From Funneliformis mosseae (Eukaryota > Glomeromycota > Glomeromycetes > Glomerales > Glomeraceae), in assembly GCA_910592005.1 (NCBI GenBank), contig CAJVPP010000013.1:1-64000 (forward strand): a stretch of DNA of 64,000 nt. The letters are read 5' to 3'. The translations under genes were made by a program, and so were the position numbers. Shown in pieces: positions 1-10,739 of this stretch. The notes below the pieces were generated by a model. The model worked only from the letters and a program-made list of their open reading frames with translations. It did not search any database and was not told the origin of the DNA. Each line of letters begins with the position of its first letter. Positions within the stretch are counted from its first letter, which is position 1.

Positions 1-780
1 AAAAAATAAAAAAAAATTATTTTATATTTATATTTTATTATAATGGAATTTTGAGTTCTTAGTTTTCAAGTATTATAGAAACTAAACGTTTTTTTTCATC
101 TAACTGTTCTTGTAGTTTTTTATACTCTTAATATGCTAAAGTTTTTCGAAATTAAATGGTTTGAAAAGTAGATCTTCAAGTGTACGTACTTGTGAGATTG
201 CTATAAAAGAAAGACCTGTGACAAACTCTTTATTCCCAAGATTAATTACGGCATTTTGAACGTAAGACTTTGACTTTTATAAACTATAATTATTCACGCA
301 AGATGAATAGGAATTTGCAAATGTGAACAAGAAACTCTGGATTTACCATTTCAGATACGTTGAATTAATGGGATGGGTACAACTTTTTCACCTTCTATGC
401 TAGCGATTGTGGGATCTTTGTAATTATTGAAAGAGATCAGAACTGCTATAAGAAGGAAAGATAGTTCTTGATCTTTTTAGAAAATTATATCTTAGATAGT
501 TCTCATTGAACTATTGACTAGTATTATTAAACATTTTATTGTTAACATTGATTAAAAAATTTCTCATTATAGTAATAAACACTTCAGATTCACAATAGTT
601 CCCATTTCCTAGTTATTAAATGTTATTGTCTTAATTACTATTAATACTATTATTATCATTAATGTTTTCATTTACATAATAATCATTATTATATATATAA
701 TAGAGAAAAGTACATTTAGTTTATTTCATTAATTTAGTATATTCTTATACACAGTTCTCTAGTCATACAGTTGGCTAGAA
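1..780. other. AT-rich DNA without a recognisable gene
   Basis: I see only AT-rich, low-complexity sequence with short poly-A and poly-T runs. No reading frame, RNA gene or repeat boundary is supported on either strand. Confidence 0.5.
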
Positions 781-987
781 AATTTAAAAGAACAATGGTA
801 GAAGAAGTTAATTTCAGAATTTGTAGAATCTTTTAGATAAGAAGAGTGAATACAAAAAAATGCTTGAACAAGTTCATAAAACATATTTTATGTAGAATAA
901 ACCAAATAATTATACCTTTCGATAAGAAGAGAAAAAAATAATCTTAGATGACTTTTATCCAATATTGATTATCAATACTTAGGACAC

Positions 988-1881
988 TTGATTTCTTCTC
1001 TAGACTTATGCTTATCCACCTTCAGAAAAGATGAAATTAAAAATAAAAAAAGATTATTTGATAAGAAGTTTGAAACGTTTAACAGAAAGCTTGATAACAA
1101 TTTAACTGAATCAAGATTTACAACCATCAACTATAAATATAATATACTCAAGAGAGACTCAAAAAGGAATAGTTATGAAGTATATAATGGGTATTTCAGT
1201 TCATTACAAAATACCAATGAATAACAAGGTGGTAACATTAAGAGTATAAAATATGTAAATGTTGAATCAGGCATTAAATGTAAAGGATATTCTAATCAGA
1301 GATCAATTGGAATTTTGCAATCACAATTTGGAAAATTGTTCAGAATCAGTATCCTAGAAGCCAATATGTAGATAATCAAAATTCCTTCAGAAATGTATTA
1401 TTTTATACATGCACATCTTTTCCCAACCCAAGGATTAATATCCATTGAAAATAAAGGGACTGTATCTCAAATGTGAGCATATGCAATCCAGAATGAAAAA
1501 TATTACGTTAATAATTCTATATTAGTTGATGCTTTTGAAAAATCTGATCAATCTCGTATTGAAACTTTTATTGGTCTTGAGATTCTTAAGAATAGTAATC
1601 TAAAAAAACTAACTAGCTATATAGCAAGCATTGCAAAATTTAGTTTTAATCATATAATTATTATTGGGAAGATTTACTTTGAAATTGTCTTTTTAGATTG
1701 TTATGGTTGTGTTTTTGTGTGAAAAGATGAAGATCAAATGGTGTTTTCACTTGAGAATTCTTCTGAAAAAGTATCAAAAAGATCAATAGAAGGAGATGAA
1801 TTGGTATAGTTTGTGAAGAATGAAAATGTATATAAATATATTAAGAAACCTCAATGTAAGTATGCAAAAAAGTTGTTATGG
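988..1881 (+). pseudogene. Decayed reading frame, family unknown
   Basis: A single frame reads through about 298 codons from an ATG at 988 to a TAA at 1,879-1,881, interrupted by five in-frame stops (TAA, TAG, TGA, TGA, TAG). The first 78 codons are intact and lysine/arginine-rich. Between the stops, runs of up to about 90 codons have protein-like composition, unlike the surrounding AT noise. Several stops fit C-to-T or G-to-A change of Gln or Trp codons. I do not recognise the family. It could be a relic of a multicopy gene or of a transposon accessory gene; there are no transposase, kinase or polymerase motifs that I can see. The neighbours on both sides are non-coding AT-rich DNA. Confidence 0.45.
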
Positions 1882-1899
1882 TAATATATTTATTTGATT

Positions 1900-4160
1900 G
1901 CTGGCATTTTTATTTAATTTTTGTACTATTTCTTTTAACTTAATATAATAAGGGAAAAGTAAAACAAGAAAGACAAAAGTTCAGAGTGAAGGGTATCATT
2001 AATATGTTAATTATACATTATTTTAAAAAATTAAATGTATTTTAATTCTAATAAAGTATGCTATTGCATCACAAATCATATATGATTTTTATATCACAAC
2101 CTTAGTAGTAATTCTTAATTATATATATCTATAATCTATATATATAAATATCAATAAAATTCGCCTCTCAGGCATATGATTTTTACATATATATAGATGA
2201 AAGTATATATAATAGTATTGTATATTTTTGATCGCTCAAATAATAGAGATGTGAAAAAAAATAAATCATGTGAGATCAATCACCTGAAATGCGCAGTGTA
2301 ATATCAAAATAACTGTGTAATGCAAATTGCATATATATTCTTTTGACTTGATTTGCATTCATCTTTTTTTGCATGCCATATTTCTAGATATACTATTATC
2401 ATATCATAAAACAATATTCGGGTATAGATATTTTTTCTGGTAATCATTATTTCACATATAAGATTTAGAAGTTATTTTTATCAATTTGTAAGGAATTAGA
2501 ATAGAAATTTTCATTATTAATCTTTATTTTATTATATTGATATTGCCATTTTGTAATTTTTTAAAACTTGAAAGCTAAAATGATATATGATTGAATATCC
2601 ATTTGAGAATCCCTAATTTTTAGCTTTTTTAACAATAAATTATCAATCATATTGTAAATCATTAAAATTTATTTGTATATTTAGAGATAAAAGTTTCCAA
2701 TACAAGATGAATGCTTTTAATAAATTGATCTGAGATCTGCATATAATTATAATTTAATGTAGATCTGAGACTATTCAACATTGATAAAACAAATTTGTTT
2801 TAATAGATTAGGGTCATCTTTTCAATAAACTGATATATAGATTATAAATATAATAGATTTACCACTTTGTATAATAGAAAATTTGCCTAGTCTAAGTGAG
2901 CTATATATTTTTATATTCTATATGAGTAAAAAGTTCAATTTCTCGTAAATGTTAAAAAATTAACAGGTTGATATACTCGTCATTATTTATTGGATTATAA
3001 TTGTAAGAATAAGTATTTAATGATAAGTTTCCAGTATAATTATATAAATAGTTATTTAATACTGTCTAACTTGAAAGAGGTAATTTTTTTTCACAAGCTA
3101 ATTTATGATAATAATACGTAAAATTTAAGTCATTAGAAGAAATATTAAAATAACTTCACGAACTGCTTTTAACGTATTATATTGATCAAAATTATTTCAT
3201 GTTTTTACATAGATATATAACTTCTTCTCTGTATGATATTTTTAAAGTAGAAAAATACTAATAGTTTTGATCTCAAGTTTTGATGTGCTTTTGAGAATAT
3301 TAGATAATATCTTTAATAATTTAATCTTAAATATAGATAATAATATTTTTTCAGGTATTATGATATCAAAAAAGATTTAATACTTATAATATTTATGATA
3401 GCCTTTTACCCATTAATCAAGCAACTACTAATACGTAAAATATAGGTAGATACTCTATTAATATTTTCAGTCTTATTACTTATAGTAGTAGGCATAAAGT
3501 ATATAGATTACTTATTAGATAAGTATTACTAAAATATAATAATCATTCTGTTATTATATTCTGCTATAAACTTATTATATGATAGAATGTTAGCTAAAAA
3601 CTTAGCACTATTATAATGGATAATTAGAGGATAAAACTAGTTCTAATGTGATTAGTTTAATTAGAAATAGTCAGGTATATATATTGTTAATATAAAAAGT
3701 TAAAATAACATAATATATTCTAAAATATTTAATTAATTTTTTTGATAAATGTAAAAAAGTGATAGTGAACTTATTAAACGAATCAAAAAAAAATATCTAG
3801 ATATATACTTTAAGATAAGGTAACTTTAGAATTATTATATAAAATATTAGAAAAAGTTCCAATTTTTAGATAAATACTTAGTTATATATACTCAGGTATA
3901 GCAGAAACATTTAGATGCAAATAAATATATTTTTAATAAGTGATACTTAAGGTATTCTTCTTCATAATCTTATATAAAATAATAGTAGAAGAACATCCTA
4001 TCACTAGTATATTTCTGAAATAATGGTCTTTTAGGATTGAATCTTTATATAAAATATTAAAAAAAACCTTTATTTTCATTAGCATTAGCTTTGATCTTTC
4101 ATTATATATTCTAAAATTACCAAATAGATCAGATATGATTCCTTAAATATTTCTTAAAAA
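1900..4160. other. AT-rich non-coding DNA
   Basis: Long AT-rich stretch with scattered short inverted repeats. There is no open frame of useful length, no RNA gene and no element boundary that I can define. Confidence 0.45.
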
Positions 4161-4171
4161 TAATGCAAAAA

Positions 4172-4204
4172 TAACGAGAAAGTAACGAGAAAGTAACGAA
4201 AAAG
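4172..4204. repeat. Three tandem 11-bp units
   Basis: Three head-to-tail units of TAACGAGAAAG, the last with one G-to-A difference. This is a short direct array inside AT-rich DNA, with no adjacent gene to regulate. Confidence 0.8.
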
Positions 4205-4269
4205 TGTTCAAAACTGAAGGCACAGTTAAGCATAATAAATTATGATCATCTAATATTATACATATTTTT

Positions 4270-4447
4270 ACTAGATGTCATCTGATACTAAGCCCTCTGA
4301 ATATACTATCAAATAATTCTCTCAATAATATATGCATAAAGAATCACTTGATTTTAAGCCCTTTAGAAATACTATTAGATGATTCTTCTAACAATATATA
4401 CAATAAAGAATCATCTGTCACTGAGCTCTTTAAGAATACTATTATAT
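4270..4447. repeat. Degenerate ~66-bp tandem repeat, 2.7 copies
   Basis: Units of about 66-67 bp recur, each carrying a block like AAGCCCTTTAGAAATACTAT followed by a variant of AATAATATATGCATAAAGAA. The unit start points near 4,290, 4,355 and 4,423 show the period. The small open frame that overlaps the last unit (from 4,379) is probably incidental to the repeat. Confidence 0.6.
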
Positions 4448-5082
4448 AACTATATATATCTTCTTGTAATACCTATTTTAGAAAAAAGGTGCAGAAAATT
4501 TTCGCTTAATTTTGACCAGTACTATTCCATAATTTTAGCTAAGATTTTAAGTAAAGATAATTATCACAATTAAAAAATAGTACAATTAAGTTGCAATTTA
4601 TAACGCAATTAAATTTTCTTATAGTGCAATTAAGTTGTAACTTAATTGAAATTTAAAAATAATTATAAAGATTATCTTTAATTTTAAGTAATATTTTAGC
4701 ATTCAAACTGATATAGAAATAATCTAAAATTAGCAAACTAATAGAATTTCACTAGCTTTCTATCAGTTCTATACTAGCTCTATACAATTTTAAGATAACT
4801 ACCAGATTACTATTATTATACTAAGTTAGATTACTCAAATCATGTACTTAAAAGATCAGCTAGAATTATGACATAGTGCTAGTTAAATTTAGATGCAAAT
4901 TTACATTGAATTATTATATTATCTGATATGATATTTTTCAAAACTGTATCCTTAAGATACAAAAAATACATAACAATATGTAATATTATTTAGTAATATG
5001 AATAGCTGAAAAGTAATTGCTCTCACAATTAAGACCTAAATAATAAAGTAATAATAAGTATTTGTGATAAGAATAGAAACTA

Positions 5083-6012
5083 GAGTTCTAAATGAGTCAA
5101 GTCGAGTCGAGTTTAAAGATCAACTCTATTTGACTCTCTTTTTTTGAGTTGAGTTGAGTCAAATTTATTTTATAAAATTTTTCAATTTGATTTGATTCAA
5201 GTTATATAAATTTTAAACTCAACTCAATTTGACTCGACTCGATTTTAACTTGATTCGATTTTAAAAAAAATAATAAAAAAAAATGAAAAGATCAGGGAGG
5301 GGAGAAGAGCGAACAATTCATTATTATTCAAGTCGAATAATTCAGGTCATTGTTCAAGTCATACGATTCAGGTCATCGTTCAAGTCAAATGATTTGTCAT
5401 TGTTCTTCTTGAATGATAAAAAAAATTATTCAAGTCGAATGATTCATCATCGTTCTTTTTGAACGATAAAAAAATATCGTTTAAGTCAAACGATTCATCA
5501 TCGTTCTTTTTAAATGATAAAAAAATATTGTTCAAGTCAAACAATTCATCATCGTTCTTTTTGAACGATAAAAAAATATCATTCAAGTCGAATGATTCGT
5601 CATCGTTCTTCTTGAATGATAAAAAAAATCATTCAAGTCGAACGATTCATCATCATTTTTTTTGAACAATAAAAAAAATTATTTAAGTTAAACGATTCAT
5701 CATCATTCTTCTTGAACGATAAAAAACTCGTTCAAGTTGAACGATTCGTCATCATTCTTCTTGAATGATAAAAAAATATCGTTCAAGTTGAACAATTCAT
5801 TATCGTTCTTCTTAAATGATAAAAAAATTGTTCAAGTCAACTCAAGTCAACTCGAATCAAGTCGAGTTTAAATCGAGTTGAGTTAAATATTTAACTCGAC
5901 TTGAATTTGACTTGACTCACAAATCATTGAATCAAAAAAATATAAATTTGACTCAATTTAAACTCGACTCAGCTTATCTGACTCATAAGTTAACTTGACT
6001 CGTCTAGAACTC
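5083..6012. mobile_element. 930-bp fold-back element with TA flanks
   Basis: The two ends are inverted copies: the left begins GAGTTCTAAATGAGTCAAG and the right, read in reverse complement, begins GAGTTCTAGACGAGTCAAG. Each arm continues for about 150-200 bp with many GAGTC/GACTC and CAAGTCGAGT words, so each arm can also fold on itself. TA dinucleotides lie at 5,081-5,082 and 6,013-6,014, matching the TA target duplication of Tc1/mariner-type non-autonomous elements. A 51-bp satellite fills the centre. There is no transposase inside, so it would depend on an enzyme encoded elsewhere. Confidence 0.7.
5330..5850. repeat. 51-bp satellite array inside the fold-back element
   Basis: About ten head-to-tail units; the CATCGTTC/CATCATTC phase mark recurs at 5,448, 5,499, 5,550, 5,601, 5,651, 5,701, 5,750 and 5,801, giving periods of 49-51 bp. 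Each unit contains CGTTC...GAACG inverted words, so it can form small hairpins. Because 51 is a multiple of three, both strands show an open frame of about 68 codons across part of the array. I judge these frames a by-product of the periodicity, not genes. Confidence 0.85.
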
Positions 6013-6134
6013 TAATAAAAGCAATAGAAGCTAAAAAGGATAATATAAAAATTACATAGCAAAAATACAATCCAACACAAAACAAAACTCAAAACTAATA
6101 AATAATTATTTAATATTTATAATAAATAATAATA

Positions 6135-6304
6135 CAGTCAACTCTTATTATAACGAACTCTATATTCTAAACCTTAACTTCACTATAAAGCCATAGTGAA
6201 TATTTAAGAGATTTGATTGGCTAATTTACTATGACAAGAGTATTTTTATTATATTTATTTAATAATTTATTATATCAAGAGTTTGCTATATCAAGAATTA
6301 ACTG
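6135..6304 (+). mobile_element. MITE family A, copy 1
   Basis: 170-bp element starting CAGTCAACTCTTATTATAAC and ending in its inverted relative (AAGAATTAACTG), flanked by TA at 6,133-6,134 and 6,305-6,306. The interior is closely shared with the elements at 13,730 and 17,977. The ends and the TA flank point to a Tc1/mariner-type MITE. Confidence 0.75.
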
Positions 6305-6309
6305 TAAAT

Positions 6310-7980
6310 ATAAAGAATACTATAAATTTTATATAGCTATAATAAAATAGAATATAACTGTAATCCTAAAAATAATAATTAGTCATCAAGTTACTAAATA
6401 AGAGAAAAGGTTAAAAAGAATAATATAAAAAATATATAATAAAAATAAATAAAAAGGAAAGAAAGCTAATGTAAAATAAAGACTAAACAGAAATCAAAAA
6501 AGAAAAAAAATGAAAATAAGAATAATGTAGTAAATAAAAAATAAATAAGTTATAATTTTAGTATTGAAGTAAACTACTTAAATAATGTAGAATAATAAAA
6601 TTAAAACTGATAATAGATTAATTATAATTAAGTAGTAATATAGTGATAACTAGATAATAATCTAACAGTAAATAGATAATATTATAACATAAGTAGATAG
6701 CAGTAATCTTATAAGACTGCTATCTACTTAATAATATTATTTATTTATTGAAAATATAAACTGATTTTTATTTAAAATGAATTACTTTTTTTTTTTTAAT
6801 TTACTATTATTTAATTTTTATATAATATTATAAAATCTAATATTTATTAAATATTTTAAAATAGATTTTTTATATTTATAAATTGTTTTTTTGAAAATTT
6901 TTTGTTAAAATTTAAATATTATATAATTTTTAAATATTTTTATATAATAATTATTATAAAGTATTTAACAAAAATAATAAATTAAAATTCTTTTTAGATT
7001 TTAATATTTTTAAATTTGTTTATTATTTCTTTATATTAATTAATTTTAATAATTAAAATTTTATAATTGTTTTATTAAAATGCAATAATATTTATTTAAT
7101 AAAAGATTAAAATGTTTAATATTTTTTATAATAAATAATTATAACATATTATAAATTTTTTTATTAGTAAAAAAAAAAGATTAATATTATTAATACTTAT
7201 CAAATGTATTAGAATATAACTATAATTTAATTCTATTTTATAATCCTTTTAATAGTTTTTTTTAAATTTTACATGCAATTTTAATTATTAATTAAAAGTT
7301 AATTTTAAGTAAATTATAAATTATTTATCAAAAAATTATTATTTTATATAATATTTATAATATTTAATAAAATCAATTAATTTTTTTATAATAATTAGTT
7401 TTTTATTGTATTAATCAAAATTTTTTTATAAAAACTAAAATTTATTATTTTTATTATTAATTGTAAAGTTATTAAAATTACATATATTACTAATATTTTT
7501 ATAAAATAAAATTATTTATTTATAAAATATCATAAAATTTAAGTTGAAAATTTTGATATATATTATTATTAAAAATGAAATTTATTTTAAAAAATAAATT
7601 ATAATATATATTCTAACTAAAAAAGTTAGTAAAATTTTGTATTGAAATTATAAATAAATTTGAATAAAAATCCTTTCCATTTAAAAAAATCACATTTCCA
7701 ATATTTAATTTTAAAAAAATTTATGATTTAATTTAAAAATATTAAGTTTTTATTAAGTTATTTATTTATTATAAATATAAAGTTAAAAATCTAATTTAAT
7801 ACTTTTATAAATTATTAGTTAAATTGAAACCATTTATTATATCCAGTTTCAATTCAACCGGATTTACTATATTGGTTCTTTTGAATTGGACGGTAAGAAT
7901 AGGTTTTTTAAAAATATTTTAAAAAAAAAAAATTGAAGTTCTGTCCAATATAAAAAAATTTATTTTTTTATTTTTTCATT
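6310..7980. other. Extremely AT-rich non-coding DNA
   Basis: Long stretch made almost entirely of A and T, with poly-A and poly-T runs and no frame of useful length. I see no gene or defined repeat. Confidence 0.5.
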
Positions 7981-7987
7981 AGTATAT

Positions 7988-8080
7988 GGCAGTGTTGGCA
8001 TTTGGCCGAGGCCAATAGCCAAAATGGCCAAAATGGCCAAAACAACCAAATTTTTGGCCGGCCAAATTGGCCATACTAAA
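7988..8080. repeat. GGCCAAA-rich repeat, copy 1 (upstream of LITAF gene)
   Basis: Begins CAGTGTTGGCATTTGGCC and continues with repeated TGGCCAAAA and TTGGCC words. It is markedly GC-richer than its surroundings. The CAGTG start resembles hAT-type terminal repeats, but I find no matching right end or 8-bp target duplication, so this copy looks truncated. A second copy lies at 10,408-10,612. Confidence 0.6.
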
Positions 8081-9005
8081 TTGAGAAATTTCTTGAAGGT
8101 CACTTTGAGATACTACTTTTTTAAAAATTTCCGTTAACGGAATGAATTATTAAAAAAAGTAGTAATTGTCCATTATTACAATGCATATATTTGCATTCGG
8201 TACTTTTCCTTCTTTGTAGCTTTTGATCTTAATTTTCAACACTGTTTTTCTGGTGATCAATGCCAGAGGAAAATTTGAATAGGCGTTGCTGCGCCTCAAA
8301 CGTGATTATGGATGTCAATTTAAAACGGACAACACTACTACTAACTTTAATCGTAAATATAAAGAAAATAATCAATTAGAACAATTAGTCATACGATTCG
8401 TCTAAAACAAACATTTTCCTAATTGAGTAAGATTTCAATGAAGGGGGGACGCCTTTTATTTATATTTCTGTGCAATTACCTATGTTACAAGATCATATGA
8501 TTTGGTTTTAAGCCACAGATCTGGAAAGACCTTTTTATAAATTTCAGATAAGTCACAAATTGACATTGGGTAAAGTAATTAATAACTTGTGTTAATTTTC
8601 GTCGGAAAAATAACTAAAAACTGATTTCGTTTGTTGAATTTAGGAATTTCGACGAAGAATTCCATGTACTAATAAAGTAAATCATGCCTTTAATAAATAC
8701 TTAGTATTACACGAAATGGTGATATAAAACGCCAAAGTGTTTATTGTATTACAATAACCAATATAAAACCCCCCTCGATTTTTAATTGTCGAAAAATTTT
8801 TTTTTAAAAAAAATAGAGGATTTTTTTTTTTATTTTAACTTGATAACTTACTATATACATTTTAGGTAGTTTACGTTTTATTTATATATAATATTTTTTT
8901 TAAAGGAATTTGAGTAGCCTTTGTTCGTGCATTTCCAGATTAAATATTAAATACGAATTTATTCAATTTAGATTATTTATAAACAAATAAATCCAATTCA
9001 TCAGA
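8081..9005 (+). promoter_or_regulatory. Upstream region of the LITAF gene
   Basis: Less AT-rich than the DNA to its left, with poly-T tracts and a TTTATATATAA stretch near 8,880-8,890, about 120 bp before the start codon, that could act as a core promoter. No open frame or RNA gene is visible. The promoter assignment is by position only. Confidence 0.3.
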
Positions 9006-9677
9006 ATGGCAGAAAAATATGTTGGTGCAGAGTTTCCTCCAAATGTAAATGGTTCACAACCAATTTACTCTCAAGGTGGTCCATCATCACAAATGATGGA
9101 AGGAGAACAACAAGTATACGTTGTTCAAACGGCCCAAACACCACAAAACGTGTATCAGGGTCAGCCAAATTTCATTCAGATTCAAGAACAAAATAATAAA
9201 GGTCTACCATCACTACCACAATCCCCACAATCCACACAATCCTCACAATACCAACAATACCCACAATCCCCACAATTACAACAGATACCACAATCGCCAC
9301 CACCGGGTTATGTGCAACCGCAACAACCGGTCTATGAACAAGCTCAATTTGGAGCACAGCCTGGAATTACATACGTTCCATATCAACCTCAAGTTGCACC
9401 TCAACAAGTTCACGTAATAACTCATATGGGCAATGTTCCCAGAGGAGCTTTACAGATTAATTCTCATTTACCTGTTGGAGTAATTTGCCCTCATTGTAAT
9501 AATGAAATCGTTACTATCGTAACGGAAGCTCCTGGTTCCACCGCTTATATTTTGGCTGGTATCTTATGTTGCGTATTTTGGCCTCTTATGTGGTTGCCTT
9601 GTGTCATTTCTGGTTGTCTGGATAAAACCCATTCTTGTCCTGTATGTAGAAACGTTATAGCACAAGTTAAAGCTTAG
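9006..9677 (+). CDS. LITAF-domain membrane-associated zinc protein
   Basis: A 223-aa intronless protein. Residues 1-150 are rich in Gln, Pro and Ser, with repeated PQSPQ words and a PPGY motif at 99-102 that is a candidate binding site for WW-domain (Nedd4/Rsp5-type) ubiquitin ligases. The C-terminal 70 residues form a LITAF domain: CPHC at 161-164, a hydrophobic segment at about 180-203 that inserts into the membrane as a monotopic hairpin in this family, then HSCPVC with cysteines 211 and 214. The two cysteine pairs bind one zinc. Family members sit on the cytosolic face of endosomes and act in sorting. The ATG at 9,006 is the first in frame after a stop-rich leader. The absence of introns and an A28 tract 83 bp after the stop are unusual here. 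The family is certain; the exact cellular role is inferred. Confidence 0.93.
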   Translation: MAEKYVGAEFPPNVNGSQPIYSQGGPSSQMMEGEQQVYVVQTAQTPQNVYQGQPNFIQIQEQNNKGLPSLPQSPQSTQSSQYQQYPQSPQLQQIPQSPPPGYVQPQQPVYEQAQFGAQPGITYVPYQPQVAPQQVHVITHMGNVPRGALQINSHLPVGVICPHCNNEIVTIVTEAPGSTAYILAGILCCVFWPLMWLPCVISGCLDKTHSCPVCRNVIAQVKA

Positions 9678-9759
9678 CATAACTTTGTTTTTAAGGCAAA
9701 TTGATTTGTATTAGATTATTTATATATAAATATATAATTTTTATTTATTGCACATTAAC

Positions 9760-9787
<28 letters not shown>
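9760..9787 (+). repeat. A28 homopolymer after the LITAF gene
   Basis: 28 consecutive A residues begin 83 bp after the LITAF stop codon. They may be a genomic poly-A tail of a retroposed copy or simply a slippage tract. Confidence 0.9.
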
Positions 9788-9789
<2 letters not shown>

Positions 9790-9794
<5 letters not shown>

Positions 9795-10405
9795 TATTAA
9801 TTCTGTAACAAAATAATTCCTCCCTCTTACCTGAATTTGTATTTATTGTTCGTCAACATTAGCATTCCATTAAAGATTAATAAAATGTGAAGTGCAGCGC
9901 CGCATCACTTTTCATTTATACATTTATATAGGAATATACTATTTTCTGTATAAATAAATTACGTTAAGGCAGCATGAATTTACGTATTTATTAAACGTGG
10001 GCACTAATGTTCCATTGACAATCAACTACCATAGTAATAATTTGACACGAACATTTAAAGTTGTGTATAGTGCGCGTTCTTCTGAATCTTCAAAGGAATT
10101 CCACAGTTGAGACTTTTATACCTTCAACTGAAATTCTTGTTCATTCCTGTTCCTCCCTTGATCACCTAAAGTTTCATTACTAGAGTTCTGTTCAAGATCT
10201 TTGTCGTGTTGATCAATGAGGCAAAGTGTCCATTAAATTCTGTCAGAATTTTCGAATTTTAGATACAAATTTACTGCCCCCCCCCCCCCAAGAAAATAAT
10301 TCGGGCTAGGATCGATCGTTAACCGAATTGTCTACTTTATCAAAGGGACGCCATCGACAAAAGCGGATGCGCCAACAAATAACTTATTTTCTAAAAGGAG
10401 TAAAG
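9790..10405. other. Mixed-composition intergenic DNA
   Basis: Region of ordinary composition between the LITAF gene and the second GGCCAAA-rich repeat. It has a C13 homopolymer near 10,276-10,288. I find no frame longer than about 50 codons, no tRNA-like cloverleaf and no known motif. Confidence 0.4.
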
Positions 10406-10407
10406 CA

Positions 10408-10612
10408 ATGTTGGCCGTTGGCCATTTGACTATTTGGTCGAGGTTTGGCCAATTTGGCCGGCCAAAATGGCCCAAAAATTTTGGCCGCGGCCAAATGCCA
10501 ATCAAATTCTAATAAGTATTAATACATTTATTAATATCTAGTTATTTTGGCAAAATTTGGCTGTAGTGCGGCCAATTGGCCTAAAGATCTCGCCAAATGG
10601 CAACACTGGCTT
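10408..10612. mobile_element. GGCCAAA-rich element, copy 2 (downstream of LITAF gene)
   Basis: About 205 bp with inverted ends: the left starts CAATGTTGGCCGTTGGCC and the right, in reverse complement, starts CAGTGTTGCCATTTGG. The interior is dense in GGCCAAA, TTGGCC and GCGGCCAA words and can fold extensively. The ends resemble the element at 7,988. A CAGTG-type terminus suggests a hAT-like non-autonomous element, but the flanking 8-bp blocks do not match, so the class remains open. Confidence 0.6.
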
Positions 10613-10739
10613 CTAAAATTTTTTCCATTTGACAGTTTTTGAAAAACAAAAAAAAAAAAAATGATTAATGGATCATGGGGCGTCGGGAAAAATGGTAGAC
10701 GGACAATTTATAGGGACACACGTGATTTCGGACACCAAG

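Noticed and set aside
5380..5665. Two open frames of 68 codons on opposite strands within the satellite
   Set aside because: Both follow from the 51-bp period being a multiple of three. The peptides are pure repeats (NDKKISFKSNDSSSFFL type) with no start context or family.
9121..9417. 98-codon plus-strand frame and a minus-strand frame over the LITAF N-terminus
   Set aside because: They are the shifted readings of the PQSPQ-repeat coding region (His/Asn-rich and Val/Ile-rich peptides); the LITAF frame is clearly the real one.
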